Notes: a model not told the origin generated them from the letters alone. Shown: positions 1 through 11,289, counted from the first letter of the stretch. The stretch: DNA of 64,000 nucleotides from Macrosoma leucophasiata (GCA_036365455.1 JAWQUS010000009.1:2076001-2140000), one strand, 5' to 3'. Numbers and translations are program-made.

Positions 1-294
1 GGGCATTAATTTTGAATTTAGGCGGTTGTTTTATACCCGACATTTTCAATTATTCAATCAAACTTGCTATCACCACGATTTGGATTTAAATGTGTGATGT
101 TTTTGTTTAATTTTCACTTTGATGTTACAGTATCTTTGTTTGCCAGTCTGCTATTCAATCTCAGTTCATTATGAATATCAAAAAGAATTGCTTAAATACT
201 CGTATTACATGTACATCTACAAATTAAATCGGCCGCAAATAAGAGTTGCTGGCTGGCTGGCTGGCTGTTAAAGATAAAAAAAAAATTAAAAATA

Positions 295-660
295 ATTGTT
301 TTATATTATTTCGCATTAACACATGCTTGTGAAATATATTTCATTTTAAAGAAAAATGGAAAGAAAAATTTGACTTCAGGCGAGACTCGAACTCGCGGCC
401 TACTGGGAATCTAGTCCAGCCGCTCTTCCAATTGAGTTACTGAAGTCCTGCCCGATTTGTCAAATCTTTCCTTCACATTGATTGCATTGCTTTATCGTAG
501 CAGCAGCGCCATCTATTACCAACTATGCTAGTTAGGCAACCGATATAATAGACTTTGCAGTTTATTGAATATCGTAAAGAAGTCGCTTTTACCCTTAATA
601 ATTGTTTTATATACTACTAATTGTTTTATATAACTTTCTTTCCATTTTTCTATAAAATAA
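295..660 (-). repeat. Repeat E copy with tRNA-like module
   Basis: The left border is the TTTATATTATTTCGCATTAA motif, then AAAGAAAAATGGAAAG, the tRNA-like module in reverse, then a tail through TTTACCCTTAATAATTG. At the right end AACTTTCTTTCCATTTTTC appears inverted relative to the left border, so this copy also folds back. Confidence 0.75.
373..446 (-). tRNA. tRNA-like module, anticodon not assignable
   Basis: 74 nt on the minus strand. Acceptor ACTTCAG pairs perfectly with CTGAAGT, T stem GCGAG/CTCGC with loop TTCGAGT, D stem near GCTC/GAGC (one change here). The anticodon arm (GGACTAGATTCC) resembles a tRNA-Lys arm with a damaged loop. It recurs inside repeat E and is most likely a tRNA-derived promoter module. 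Confidence 0.45.
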
Positions 661-789
661 AATAAATTAAAAATACTTGCGGCCAAATTTCGTTTGGCAA
701 CTTAGTGGATATGTATTCTCTAGATTATAAATATGCATAAAAATTAGGTTTGCAGCATATCTGGATGAATGCAATGATTCTACAATGGG

Positions 790-957
790 ATCCTAACCTA
801 TAATAACTATCGCAGAAACATAACAACTAAGTTCTCAGGGGTGGCAACGCATCTGCATTCTGACCTCTGGTTTTTGTGTAGATGTCTGTAGGCTGCAGTC
901 ATCACTTAACATCATTGTGAACTGCAAGTATGTTTGTCACCTTCACTACATAAAAAA
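790..957 (+). repeat. SINE-A, 3' half
   Basis: Contains CAGGGGTGGCAACGCATCTG, GGCTGCAGTCATCACTTAAC and an ACTACATAAAAAAG tail; head missing. Diverged subfamily with TTTTTGTGTAGATG. Confidence 0.75.
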
Positions 958-1602
958 GACGTCTTAGAATAACTGGTTTTCATTCAATTCAACACATCTT
1001 TGTTGGGTAAGAAACTGTTAACCCAATTTCATAATTAAAAACATTTTGATTGCCATGTTTCCGAATTGAAGCCACACACACGATCAATAGCACTTTACAT
1101 ACTTTCCCCACCGGTAAAATTTCGTATGAAATTGCGGGTGAAACATGCCTAGCTGCATTCAAAATATACGCACACAAGTGCTGTATTTCCAAAGCAATTA
1201 TTTAAATAGCACAACTGTGAGTATTGAAATCTTTTCACATACCATTGAAATGTCCCATCCCTATCGGGCATTAGTCGATAGGTATTCGGTTCCATTTGTG
1301 TTCTATCTCACAGATAGATCTCTATTATACGCCCAAAAGGGAGTGACCGGGGTTGTGATGTGAATTTATTTTCATCATGGCGTTTTTTCGTAATCTGTTG
1401 ATTATTTTATTTCGGTCTAGTGAATTAGTCTGAGAGGTTTTTGATACCGATTGTATAGGAATTCGCGGACAATAGAGAGCCATTGTTAGATTAAAAAATA
1501 TCAAAGACCGTGAGCTATAAAGGAAGGCATAGAGTTAATCAGTTTGGCGGTTCTTGGCGTAATTTTTAATATGTGGTTTAAGACTTAATATTTATTGATC
1601 AC

Positions 1603-1830
1603 TAGCTGACACGGCAAACTTCGTATTGCATTAGAATTAAAAAATGTGTAAAAGGTTTGATATATACGGACTATTTGTATGGAAAAATAAAATTGTGGTT
1701 TTTACTATTTTCCTTCAATTTCTTCATATTTTTTTACCTTTCAAACCTTCCCTGGACTTTCAAAAATCATTCAAAACGAAAATTAGCCAAATCAGTCAAG
1801 CCGTTCTCGAGTTTTACTCTCGGAGTTCTG
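1603..1830 (-). repeat. Old CTAGCTG...CGGCAAACTT repeat
   Basis: Shares GGTTTGATAKATACGGACT, TCAATTTCTTCATATTTTTT and CAGCCGTTCTCGAGTTTTA-like text with 4517-4745. The minus strand ends in CAGCTAG, like the 3' end of lepidopteran Helitron-type repeats; class not certain. Confidence 0.5.
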
Positions 1831-2673
1831 TAATGCAGACGGAGAAGTCAACAGGATCGCTAACTATTACCAACACGGGATATGCCATAAACAATATGTT
1901 GCCTAAACTTATCAACCTTACTTCCCTCTCAATTCGAAACTCTTACTTTCATGTAAAAAACATTCTTCAATTTAAACCAGCCAAAGCGTATTATCGCTAA
2001 ACGATGCAATATTTTTTATCCTCCACACCATTCTGAACCTATTTACCCAAGCTCGAAGCCATACGCCGTATGCATGCAAATACGGACGTCAGCTTATTTG
2101 AATAAACTGCCGATAAGCGCATCGGACCTTCGTTAAATTCTATTTTTCTATCTTGTACACAGTTGTTTTCTAGCTCGTGTCAACTTTTATACGCCTTTTT
2201 TTATACAAACACGTAAGTTTATTGAAAACAGGGAGGGTTTTGTTTGTTAGTCCTGAAGGGGTCATGGTTTCTTATGTCTTATTTTGTGATAATATAGATG
2301 AAAACAGAGCCAGGTTGTAAAAAAATACAATTAATATAAAACGGCCCTAAATAATATATATCGTCGGGAGGCCTCTCCAGTCAGGACATCTAGATAGTGT
2401 TTTTTATATAACGAACATATATACCCGACATATATTAAAGGACCCAGGCGCATTTCCCAATCTAGGTGAAATTAAAATAAATATTGATATTTTCGAGCTT
2501 AACTATTCGTAATTTTGAAACTAAGAAAAAGTTTGATCAGAAGCCTTAAATATCACTACAAATCAAATCTCACAATTACTTTATTTTAAAATGTCAATCA
2601 AGTATACAGGTCTACATCTACAGGTCTCAAAGATGGGACGTTGCCACTTAAGAGACCTATTTTATGCTCCATG
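1831..2673. other. No recognisable feature
   Basis: AT-rich sequence; the open frame across 1644-2000 is carried partly by an old repeat and has no domain. Confidence 0.4.
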
Positions 2674-3024
2674 GGGGCCGTTCAAGTATTACGTAAGCAG
2701 ATTTATTACAATTCTTTACCCCCCCATCCCCCTTGTCAGCAAAAGTAAGCAAAGCTCTTACCCCCTCCCCCCCATGCTTACGTAAACATTTTTCAATTAA
2801 GGTATTGTTTTTTTTTTATATTATAATTTATAATGTTATAATTATAATTTTAGAAATATGAAAATAGATTTAGGATAGAGATTAGATTTTACTGATGTAA
2901 TAAGTAAATAACTACCGATGACGTAATCATCATCTAGACTCCCCTACCCCCCATGTCATTCAAAATAAGCAAAGCAAAGACCCCCCGCCCCTCCATAGTG
3001 CTTACGTAATACTTGAACGGCCCC
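2674..3024. mobile_element. MITE with 26-bp terminal inverted repeats
   Basis: Inverted ends GGGGCCGTTCAAGTATTACG (2674 onward and 3024 backward) match over 26 bp, flanked by ATG on both sides (2671-2673 and 3025-3027). The 3-bp duplication suggests a PIF/Harbinger-like source. No coding capacity. Confidence 0.8.
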
Positions 3025-3230
3025 ATGCCAGACACTATGATTTTGTCAATCAGTATTCTACTCTTCTGAATCTTTGTAGTCCTGAACACTAATCGCCAGT
3101 TAGATGATGTCATGTAAGGGCTACTTTCTTATATTTTTTGCCACCGGAGTATGACTAAAATCCAGTTAACCCGTCAGCTCGCGAGAAAAATATGGCAATT
3201 AATTTCAATTGTTCATTAGCCGCCGGCGGT

Positions 3231-3503
3231 CTCTTTTTTTTTATGTAATGGAAGTGGTAAACAAGCATGCAGTTCACATTGATTTTAAGTGATGACTGCA
3301 GCCTATAGACACCCACACAAAGACCAAGGTCAAAATGCAGATGCGTTACCACTCCTGAGGCCTAAGCTCTTCTGCCTCTGTGCCGGAAATTACAGGGCCG
3401 TACATTACCACCTGACCGGAACACGATAGTGTTGAACACTACCATTTAGCGGCAAGTATATTAGGTAATGCGGTGGTGCCTACGCCCGCGAGCTCCGTCA
3501 CAA
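3231..3503 (-). repeat. SINE-A, nearly full length
   Basis: T run and ATGTAATGGAAGTGG at left, GAGCTCCGTCAC at right; last part of the GGTGGTAGAGCTCC head is missing where a palindrome begins. Confidence 0.85.
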
Positions 3504-3508
3504 TTTTT

Positions 3509-3868
3509 ACTTATCAAATGTCATCAACAGAGAATTTGAGAAATTATTTTGTTTTCAAATAGTTTTGAAAGTGGAAAATGAGCATGTCGTTGGTTTACGT
3601 CAAATTAATATAGTATCTTGTAGAGAATGCCTTGTGAACTACTTATTAAACCGTTAAGTCACGAGAGACTTTTCACTGGTGGTAGAGCTCCAGCTCTACC
3701 ACCAGTGAAAAGTCTTAATAAGTCGGTTTAATAAGTAGTTCACAAGGCATTCTCTACAAGATACTATATTAATTTGACGTAAACCAACGACATGCTCATT
3801 TTCCACTTTCAAAACTATTTGAAAACAAAATAATTTCTCAAATTCTCTGTTGATGACATTTGATAAGT
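3509..3868. repeat. Nested palindrome
   Basis: Outer arms of 145 bp (3509-3653 and 3724-3868), nearly perfect, enclose an inner perfect palindrome of 22-bp arms with a 2-base loop (3668-3689 and 3692-3713) made of the SINE-A head. Confidence 0.9.
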
Positions 3869-4103
3869 GCCTAAACAGCCTGAAAATATCCCAGCAGGCC
3901 TAAGTTTGAATGGCGGCGTTAGAAGGAAACACAAACTAGACTTTCGGAACTAATCCTAAGACCTTAGCTTAGCAAAGTACAATTCAACAAAACCGACTAC
4001 TTACCAAAAACTTTCTGTCTGGCCGGCAGAATTGTTATCATCGTGTCTGTTTCAGACAAACTTCATTCTAGTTTTAGTTTGTCTAAAACTAGATGTGATT
4101 TTT

Positions 4104-4398
4104 ACTGGTGGTAGAGCTCCAGTGATGGAGGTCGCGGGCGTAGGCACCACCGCATTACCTAATTTACTTGCCGCTAAATGGTAGTGTTCAGCACTATCGT
4201 GTTCCGGTCAGGTGGTAATGTACGGCTCTGTAATTTCCGGCACAGAGGCATAACACCTAATGCCTCAGGAGTGGCAGCGCATCTGCATTTTGACCTCTGG
4301 TCGTTGTGTGGGTGTCTATAAGCTGCAGTCATCACTTAACATCAATGTGAACTGCACGCTTACCGCTACTACTACGCTGTTTCCACTACATAAAAAAA
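4104..4398 (+). repeat. SINE-A, full length
   Basis: From ACTGGTGGTAGAGCTCC to CTACATAAAAAAAAG. It faces the minus copy at 3231-3503 across the nested palindrome. Confidence 0.85.
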
Positions 4399-4516
4399 AG
4401 ATGTATCGTTTGCTGGCTTGGGATTTTATTGGGTGAAGATATGAATAGTTTTCCAGATATATAAGAATAAAGTTCATTTATTTATTGATAATTTGTTATT
4501 TTAATTTTATTTCAAA

Positions 4517-4745
4517 CTAGCTGTCCCGGCAAACTTTGTATTGCCTCACAATAAAATAATGTGTCAAAGGTTTGATAGATACGGACTATTTGTATGGGAA
4601 AATGAAATTGTGGTTTTTACTATTGCACTTCAATTTCTTCATATTTTTTTACCTTTTAAACCTTCGCTGGAATTATTCAAAATCAAAATTAGCCAAATCA
4701 GTTCAGCCGTTCTCGAGTTTTAGCGAGACAAACAGCAATAAGCCG
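4517..4745 (-). repeat. Second copy of the CTAGCTG repeat
   Basis: Close relative of 1603-1830, interrupted on its right by the mariner insertion. Confidence 0.5.
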
Positions 4746-5755
4746 TAAGGTTGGAGAAAAAGTTTCTTCGCATATTTTAAGATAATTCAAAATATTTTTT
4801 TAAATTATTTAAATTTAACTAAAGTATGTATGTACTATTTTGTTCGATAACCTTTTGCCATCTTGTGGGTAGGGACATGATCCCATTGCTATAAAAATTT
4901 TGGGACTTCTCATCAAAATACCGCGACAAGTGGATTTGGCAGTCCTCTCGTGATGTTAACCTAACATTGCATAAAGAATTCTGAAGAGACCGAAACAGGT
5001 GGAAATCTGAAGGTGCAAGGTCAGGACTATACGGCGGATGCATTAACACCTCCCAGCCAAACTCTCTTAATTTTTGCTGAGTGGCTTTAGATAGATGTGT
5101 GAGGTCTAGCGTTATCATGATGAAACACCACACCCCTTCTGTTGATCAATTTCGGCCGCTTTCTCTCAACTTCTTGCTTTATTCTCATCAGTTGTTTGCA
5201 GTAGAGTTCAGAATCGATAGTCCTGCCTGGTGGTAATAGCTCATAATGAATAATGCCCTTCCAATCCCACCACACACACAACATCACCTTATTGCGAGTT
5301 AACCCGGGTTTCGCCACAGTCTGTGAAGCCTGACTGGCCTTTGACCACGACCTTTTTCGCACGTTCTTGTCGTACGTGATCCACTTTCTATCACCAGTTA
5401 TCAGCTTCTTCAAAAATGATTCGGTTTCATTACGTCGTAATAAAGAATCACAAATGAGTACACGGTTCATCAGGTTTCTTTCAGTGAGCTCGTGAGGTAC
5501 CCAAATATCGAGCTTTTTTTTGTACCCAGCTTTTTTCAAATGCGCCAAAACTGTTTTGTGATCAATTCTCAGTTCTTCAGCTACGTCGTAACTATTGATA
5601 TGTCGATCTTGCTCCACTTTTTCAAAAGTGGCATCCATTTTATCCGTAATAGGGCGACCAGAGCGAGGTGCATCTTTGACATCAAAATTTCCGGATTGAA
5701 AACGCTTAAATCAAATTTATTTTATTTTTAAAGAAAAATGGAAAGAAAAATTTTG

Positions 5756-5829
5756 ACTTCAGGCGAGGCTCGAACTCGCGACCTACTGGGAATCTAGTCC
5801 AGCCGCTCTTCCAATTGAGCTACTGAAGC
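5756..5829 (-). tRNA. tRNA-like module of repeat E, left arm (probably not a functional tRNA)
   Basis: A 74-nt cloverleaf-like sequence with a 7-bp acceptor stem, D stem GCTC/GAGC, a T stem GCGAG/CTCGC (here with one change) and a TTCGAGC-type loop. The anticodon stem is weak, so no amino acid can be assigned. It is embedded in a mobile repeat. Confidence 0.4.
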
Positions 5830-5980
5830 CCTGCCCGATTTGTCAAATCTTTCCTTCACATCTATTGCATTGCTTTATGGTAGCAGTAGCAGTAACTAGC
5901 ATAGTTGGTGATAGATGGCGCTACTGCTACCATAAAGCAATGCAATAGATGTGAAGGAAAGATTTGACAAATCGGGCAGG

Positions 5981-6054
5981 GCTTCAGTAGCTCAATTGGA
6001 AGAGCGGCTGGACTAGATTCCCAGTAGGTCGCGAGTTCGAGCCTCGCCTGAAGT
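5981..6054 (+). tRNA. tRNA-like module of repeat E, right arm (probably not a functional tRNA)
   Basis: Mirror image of the module at 5756-5829, forming part of the perfect palindrome. B-box-like GAGTTCGAGCC is present. Confidence 0.4.
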
Positions 6055-6458
6055 CAAAATTTTTCTTTCCATTTTTCTTTAAAAATAAAATATATTTCAC
6101 AAGCATGTGTTAATGCGAAATAATATCAAACAATTAAATCAAATTTGTGCTACTCTCACAGACACTGCACTAGGTCCATTTACATCGCAAATTTTTTTCG
6201 CTGCTTGCGTTGCATTTTTACCTTTTTTGTAGTAAAATTTTAAAATGTATCGAATTTCTTCATTAGATTCACTCATCTTGACAGTACGAAAAACAAATGA
6301 AAATCACACATTTGCCTAATTTGAATTTGGAATTATGTTCTTTAAAATTTTAACTTTCAATGAAACCAAAACCAGCCAGATACAAATACTACAGCCAAAG
6401 AGATTTTAATACAAGTTAATACATACTATAATGCGAAAAGACTTTTTCCCCAACCTAT

Positions 6459-8417
6459 TATATAGATAGAGAGATAGATAATAAAAATGAAACTTAGAAT
6501 TTTGTTGCCATATTACAAAATTATTATAATTTTTATTTATATGTAACAATCGTATATATATTGAAACAGACAGACACACAAGTGATTTTATGAGAATTTC
6601 GTTTTTTTCTTTTCGAGGTACGAACCCCTAAAAAACTATTTACCAAAAAAATAAACCCAGCAAGATCCAGGTGCTTTATTATGAATCGATGAAACAATAG
6701 TGTACTCCCTGATTTTTTTAATCGTACTGTCTGGACATATTCTATGTAAGTACCTTAATAGCAGAAGCGCTGTAGGTGTGGTGTACCAGGACCGGAATAT
6801 CAGGTACTTCACACTCTCTGCCTACCCCGTGAGGTACCTGGCGTGAAGATACATACATACACGCCTAAGTAGCAACCGCGTGAAATACTAGTCTTTTCTA
6901 AACTAACTCATAAATATAGGCCAATAAGATTTGTTCAAAGTGACACAAAGCAACCCACGTGTGCACAGGGGACTGACCGCCTGAACTTGAATAGAATAGA
7001 AAATCTTTAAACAGAAATGATAAGTATATGAAATGCTTTGTATAGAAAATATTAAAACATTTTGCTCGTAAGTATATACCTGCGGACGAAAACATTTCCA
7101 GGAAAAAGTTAGGTGGTACGAAACTGATAAGATATTGTCATAATCGAAAGCTAAATGAAAGCATTTGATTAAGGCGGTCAGCCCCCTGGGCATTTAACGT
7201 GTTAAATGTCATCCTTGACAGATTGTCACCTGAAATTCTATACAGATGCTAAATTATTATTTAGAAAATAATTTTAGTTCCTCCTATTATATTATTAGGT
7301 ACTATAATTTTTCTGAAGAGTTCAATGAAAAGTTTAATATACACCGTCATATCACTGCGCGCCAATAGATATTTCATGCCATAATTTGCAATGTGCAAAA
7401 ATTCAGTGGAGAAACAAAATTGTAATTAACCGAGGAGAGGTAACGTAGGAATTTAATAAACGGTATCATAATTGCGGATAGCTGAACCATACGTATGACA
7501 GACTATGCGTGTAACGTCGAGGAGCGAGGGTTGCTACTGCCTATATAGTTCGACGTTTTGGGTCCAAGCAAAACAAGATTGGCGGTTTGACCTTTCAAAA
7601 TCACAAACCATTTTCCCCGGTGGTAGATGTCCGATGACGGCGTTCGAGGGCAAAACACCGAACTGTTTTTTTTTTAATATGAATTGATGGTGGCAGTTTA
7701 GCATGCAATTCACTTTGATGTTCTTTTGGAACGAATTTCCTTATCGCGCGGTACGCTGGCTAAGTGGGCTAGGCTAGCGTCCCGATAAATCCTCACGACC
7801 CTTTTGCTATAGTAGTCCTACACGTGACACCTCGGTCCCCAGTTTTTAAGGTTCCGTAGTTTTTCTTTCACATGGTCAGTCAGTTTCTGACAATAACGGT
7901 TTTTTGTACCACTACCGCGTGTATACTGAAACAGTGTCCTAATGTAATTTTGCCCCTAGAGATATTATGCGTATATAGATGCGCTGTTATATCTGAACTG
8001 TCTCTTAAATCGCTTAAGCTTTTGAAATAGGCCATACTTCATCACAACGATTACAAGACGCCACTCTGAATTCGACGTAGGTGTTACAAACTCAATGTTT
8101 ATGCAGTAAATATCATATTAATTAGGCATGTAAATTCACATATTCCATTCGAATACCGTTAAACAACTATTTAATGAAACAATCGTATGATGTAATCGTC
8201 CATTTTTCAATAACAAAAGTATGATGTGGAGTCTTTTTTAAATAACTCAAAAGAAACAACTCTTTTGATTTTACAAGCAATTAAAATGTTGTAACATTTT
8301 AACAAAAAATTAAACCACGTAAAACAGAGACTGAATAGGATATGCTCCTCCTTCATATTCTCGTCGGTTGATAAGTGTAAGAGTAGAAGATAACGTAGAG
8401 AATAAAGAAAAAAAAAC
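6459..8417. other. Old debris, no gene
   Basis: Apart from the LINE scrap at 6760-6852 and a faint SINE-A trace at about 7665-7725 (GATGGTGGCAG, TGCAATTCACTTTGATG), I see only AT-rich sequence and short frames. Confidence 0.4.
6760..6852 (+). repeat. Scrap of the same LINE 3' end
   Basis: Shares CAGGACCGGAATATC, CACACTCTCTGCCTACCCCG and CTGGCGTGAAGATACA with the 53.8-kb fragment. Confidence 0.45.
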
Positions 8418-8606
8418 TGGTTGCCTGTAAAGTCGGTTTTACGGGCGAAGATTTTACGTGACAACGTCTTTTTCTCGGTAGAAAGGCATTCGCCGGTCCG
8501 GCAGGCCTCTCTCTCGTTCGGTGACTCATCGTTACGTTACCGGGCGTTACACTTTTTCATGAGTGACTCCGAGCCGCAACCTAATTTAAGACGTTGTCAC
8601 GTCAAA
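8418..8606 (+). mobile_element. Element G copy 1
   Basis: Inner inverted repeats ACGTGACAACGTCTT (8456-8470) and AAGACGTTGTCACGT (8588-8602), preceded by GGTTGCCTGTAAAGTCGG. The open frame across it is repeat-borne. Confidence 0.65.
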
Positions 8607-8609
8607 ACA

Positions 8610-9760
8610 TTTAATATTTAACACTTTTAACATTTTAAATTATTAAACAAGTCCGATGCGGTCCGCTCTCGGGGAACCGATCCCGGTCGTGCGTTACTAC
8701 ACTACGAAATCGCAACCTAAAAACCTTTACAAGAAATTAAATATTTAAATACATTTTTTATATATTATATTAATATCTTAGGACAATAAAATCAAGAAGC
8801 GCATTGATTACGTAGAGTACATTTGTGCCTGTACCCAGTTAACCACTGTACTCAAGAAACCTGGCATAATTTTGTCTTTGATCACCCGTAAAAGCATGTC
8901 AAATGAGAGCCAACCACAAATTAAGTCGACACGTTTTACGCCGCTATTAATCCAGCTTTTACAACACCACGAACTTCTATAATCCAATTTTCTCCTTGAG
9001 TTTAAAACCGTAATCTTATCGCCAGCAATGACATTTTAGTTGCGGTTTGTGATCGATGGGGCACTTCGTTCGCTCGTTCTACAGCCTTTAATGCCAAGGT
9101 ATATTCATAGAACCTTTGAAGATAACTGGCCCGGTAGATAAGGTATGCAGAGTCGGACTATTATTGTAAGAGCTAGCGTAAAATTTACGGTTTTCAGTAA
9201 AATTGTTCTTCTGATTTTCTGTAATATCTACTGTTGCATAAGTTCACGCATATTATAATTTTCCAAAGGGTTAGGTATAGAATACATCTTCGATTAGCCA
9301 AAGGAGTTAGCATAGCACTACTTTAAATGCTCCCTTATAGAAATGACATAATAATATCAGTTTCAATTATTTTGTAGACTTGAAGAATTGAATTACATAA
9401 AAAGAAAATCTCTTGATAGCTTAGTAACACGATGAGACGATCATTTAAATAATGCTAACATTTTCACAAGAATTTATTTAAATTAATGAACCAATGTGCC
9501 TCGTACTGTTTGTGCTGATATAAGGTTTTATATTTAAGCCCTAGTTCTATCCCCAAGGGCGGAACAAGTATTTTCTTATCCGCGTGTCCTTTTCAAATGT
9601 CAGATGATAATTTCAAACATGCTCAAGGGAGTCAAGAAAGGTTTTGTAGACGTAAGAAAATATTTTACTCTAAACTAAGGACTGCATATTTTTTTCTATG
9701 ACAAGTGGAATTCTCATGAATGATATCTATAGCTGAAAATATCTCTATCTTCAAGCTATT
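8610..9760. other. No recognisable feature
   Basis: Mixed AT-rich sequence. CTCTCGGGGAACCGATCCC at about 8663 forms a small GC-rich island with no frame. Confidence 0.4.
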
Positions 9761-9762
9761 TT

Positions 9763-9813
9763 CTCTCTACGCTCTCTGCCAATCCCATAAGGATTGGCAG
9801 AGAGCGTAGAGAG
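9763..9813. repeat. Perfect hairpin, 23-bp arms
   Basis: Arms 9763-9785 and 9791-9813 with a 5-base loop; lies just before the T run of a SINE-A copy. Confidence 0.9.
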
Positions 9814-9828
9814 CCAAATATTTTGGTC

Positions 9829-10121
9829 TTTTTTTTTTTTTTTATGTAATAAAAGTGGCAAACAAGCATGCAGTTCACATTTATGTTAAGTGAAGACTGC
9901 AGCCTACAGACACCCAAACAATGACCAGAGGTCAAAATGCAGATGCACTGCCACTCCTGAGGCATTAGGTGTTATGCCTCTGTGCCGGAAATTACAGGGC
10001 CGTACATTACCACCTGACCGGAACACGATAGTGCTGAACACTACCATTTGGCGGCAAGTACATAAGGTAATGCGGTGGTGCCTACGCCCGCGAGCTCCGT
10101 CACTGGAGCTCTACCACCAGT
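9829..10121 (-). repeat. SINE-A, full length
   Basis: T run, ATGTAATAAAAGTGG, then the whole family sequence to CTCTACCACCAGT. Confidence 0.85.
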
Positions 10122-10297
10122 ATAACATCTTGCGTTCCTCTTCTACTCGTACATCTGTTACACTTTATACATTGACGCTGATACCGAAGACTCTTGATTA
10201 AACCTATTACTTCTTTAGGAGATGTCTAAGTCTTCTTGGGCTTCTGTAATTTGCACTTTTTTTTTAAATAAAATAAATAATAAATAAATCAATTTAA

Positions 10298-10590
10298 CTG
10301 CCTCGGTAGCCTAGTGGTAGCAGGTCACTACTACTACGCTGAGGTCCTGGGTTCGATTCCCGGGTAAGGGGTTATCAGAGATATTGGTGTAAAGTTCTTT
10401 ATCTCTGGTTCTATTGGGATTTTTCCATTTTCTGGATATTTCCCAGTACCTCGAAGTTTGGTAATGTGCCCGGAGATGTCAACAGGCTCGCCACCTTTTA
10501 CATGGGCCAAAAACGTAACCGGCAAATCGTGGGTGATTGCATGCATTAACCTCTGCCTACCCCTTTGGAAATTACAGGCGTGAAGTGACG
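10298..10590 (+). repeat. SINE-B, full length, tRNA-like head
   Basis: Head CCTCGGTAGCCTAGTGGTAG (A-box-like) and GGGTTCGATTCCCGGG (B box), then the family body to CAGGCGTGAAGTGACG. Pol III internal promoter boxes are clear. Confidence 0.85.
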
Positions 10591-10661
10591 TTTTTTTTTT
10601 AGGTTTTTTTTTATATTATTGTATTTTTTTTTATTCTTTCTTCAAAAGGGTCGCAATTTTT

Positions 10662-10928
10662 AAATGGTGGTTGAGTTCCAGCGTATTGACTCGAGGACGT
10701 AGGCACCACCGCATTATACAAGTATGATCTATCTGCTGCCACCTGCTCAGCACTGTCGTGTTCTGGTAATGTAATGTATGGTCCCGTAATATCTATCACA
10801 GAAACATAACAACTAAGGTCTCAGGTGTGGCAACGCATCTGCATTGCGCCCTCTGGTTTTTTTGTGTAGATGTCTATAGGCTGCAGTCATCACTTAACAT
10901 CCATATGAATTGCAAGCTTGGTTGCCGC
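10662..10928 (+). repeat. SINE-A, diverged, interrupted at its tail
   Basis: Head TGGTGGTTGAGTTCCAG and body to AATTGCAAGCTTGGTTGCC. The rest of the tail (GGTTGCCACCTTCGTAACAT) appears at about 11309-11330 after another SINE-A. Confidence 0.75.
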
Positions 10929-10931
10929 CAT

Positions 10932-10996
10932 AGAGCAACGCGGGCCACCGGCCGCAGCGGACCGGAGCCGCCGCGATCGGTGGCCCGCGTTGCTCT
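10932..10996. repeat. Perfect hairpin, 19-bp GC-rich arms
   Basis: Arms 10932-10950 and 10978-10996 enclose a 27-base GC-rich loop. It joins two SINE-A copies. Confidence 0.9.
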
Positions 10997-11289
10997 TTTT
11001 TTTTTTTTTTTATGTAATTGAAGTGGCAAACAAGCATGCAGTTCACATTGATGTTAAGTGATGACTGCAGCCTATAGACACCCACACAAAGACCAAGGTC
11101 AAAATCCAAATGCGTTACCACTCCTGAGGCCTAAGGTGTTATGCCTCTGTGCCGGAAATTACAGGGCCGTACATTACCACCTGACCGGAACACGATAGTG
11201 CTGAACACTACCATTTAGCGGCAAGTAAATCAGGTAATGCGGTGGTGCCTACGCCCGCGAGCTCCGTCACTGGAGCTCTACCACCAGTA
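10997..11289 (-). repeat. SINE-A, full length, nested in another SINE-A
   Basis: T run, ATGTAATTGAAGTGG, full body, ending CTCTACCACCAGTA. Confidence 0.85.

Larger units (their letters stand above)
5719..6133. mobile_element. Repeat E, snap-back copy inserted in mariner
   Basis: A 415-bp insertion flanked by a perfect 13-bp target-site duplication TTAAATCAAATTT (5706-5718 and 6134-6146). It is a palindrome with essentially perfect 170-bp arms (5720-5889 and 5921-6090) and a 31-bp loop. Each arm carries the tRNA-like module and the CTTTCCATTTTTCTTTAAA border seen in the other repeat E copies. Removing it restores mariner coding continuity. Confidence 0.85.
4819..6276 (-). pseudogene. mariner transposase pseudogene
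   Basis: Three pieces. The N-terminus (6276-6147) reads MSESNEEIRYILKFYYKKG, the DNA-binding helix region. After the inserted repeat E the frame resumes (5718-5087) through VEQDRHINSYDVAEEL, TGDRKWITYD (first catalytic Asp region) and HDNARPHTS (second Asp). After a one-base shift near 5095-5130 it ends (5133-4819) with YSPDLAPSDFHLF (third Asp) and a C-terminus of normal length. All three acidic positions of the D,D34D triad can be seen but never in one frame. A TGA at 5711-5713 replaces a Trp codon. Family length is about 345 residues, consistent with the sum of the pieces. Confidence 0.85.
4747..6458 (-). mobile_element. mariner-family DNA transposon, disrupted
   Basis: Terminal inverted repeats of about 30 bp (AGGTTGGRGAAAAAG...TTCGCAT) lie at 4748-4780 and about 6425-6457, with a transposase on the minus strand. 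The element is old: a frameshift, a stop and a 415-bp insertion break the gene. It sits directly against another old repeat (4517-4745). Confidence 0.85.

Noticed and set aside
373..446. Functional tRNA gene
   Set aside because: Acceptor and T stems are perfect but the anticodon stem is poor and the module is repeated inside mobile repeat E.
5492..5731. Plus-strand frame in the mariner
   Set aside because: Antisense shadow of the transposase.
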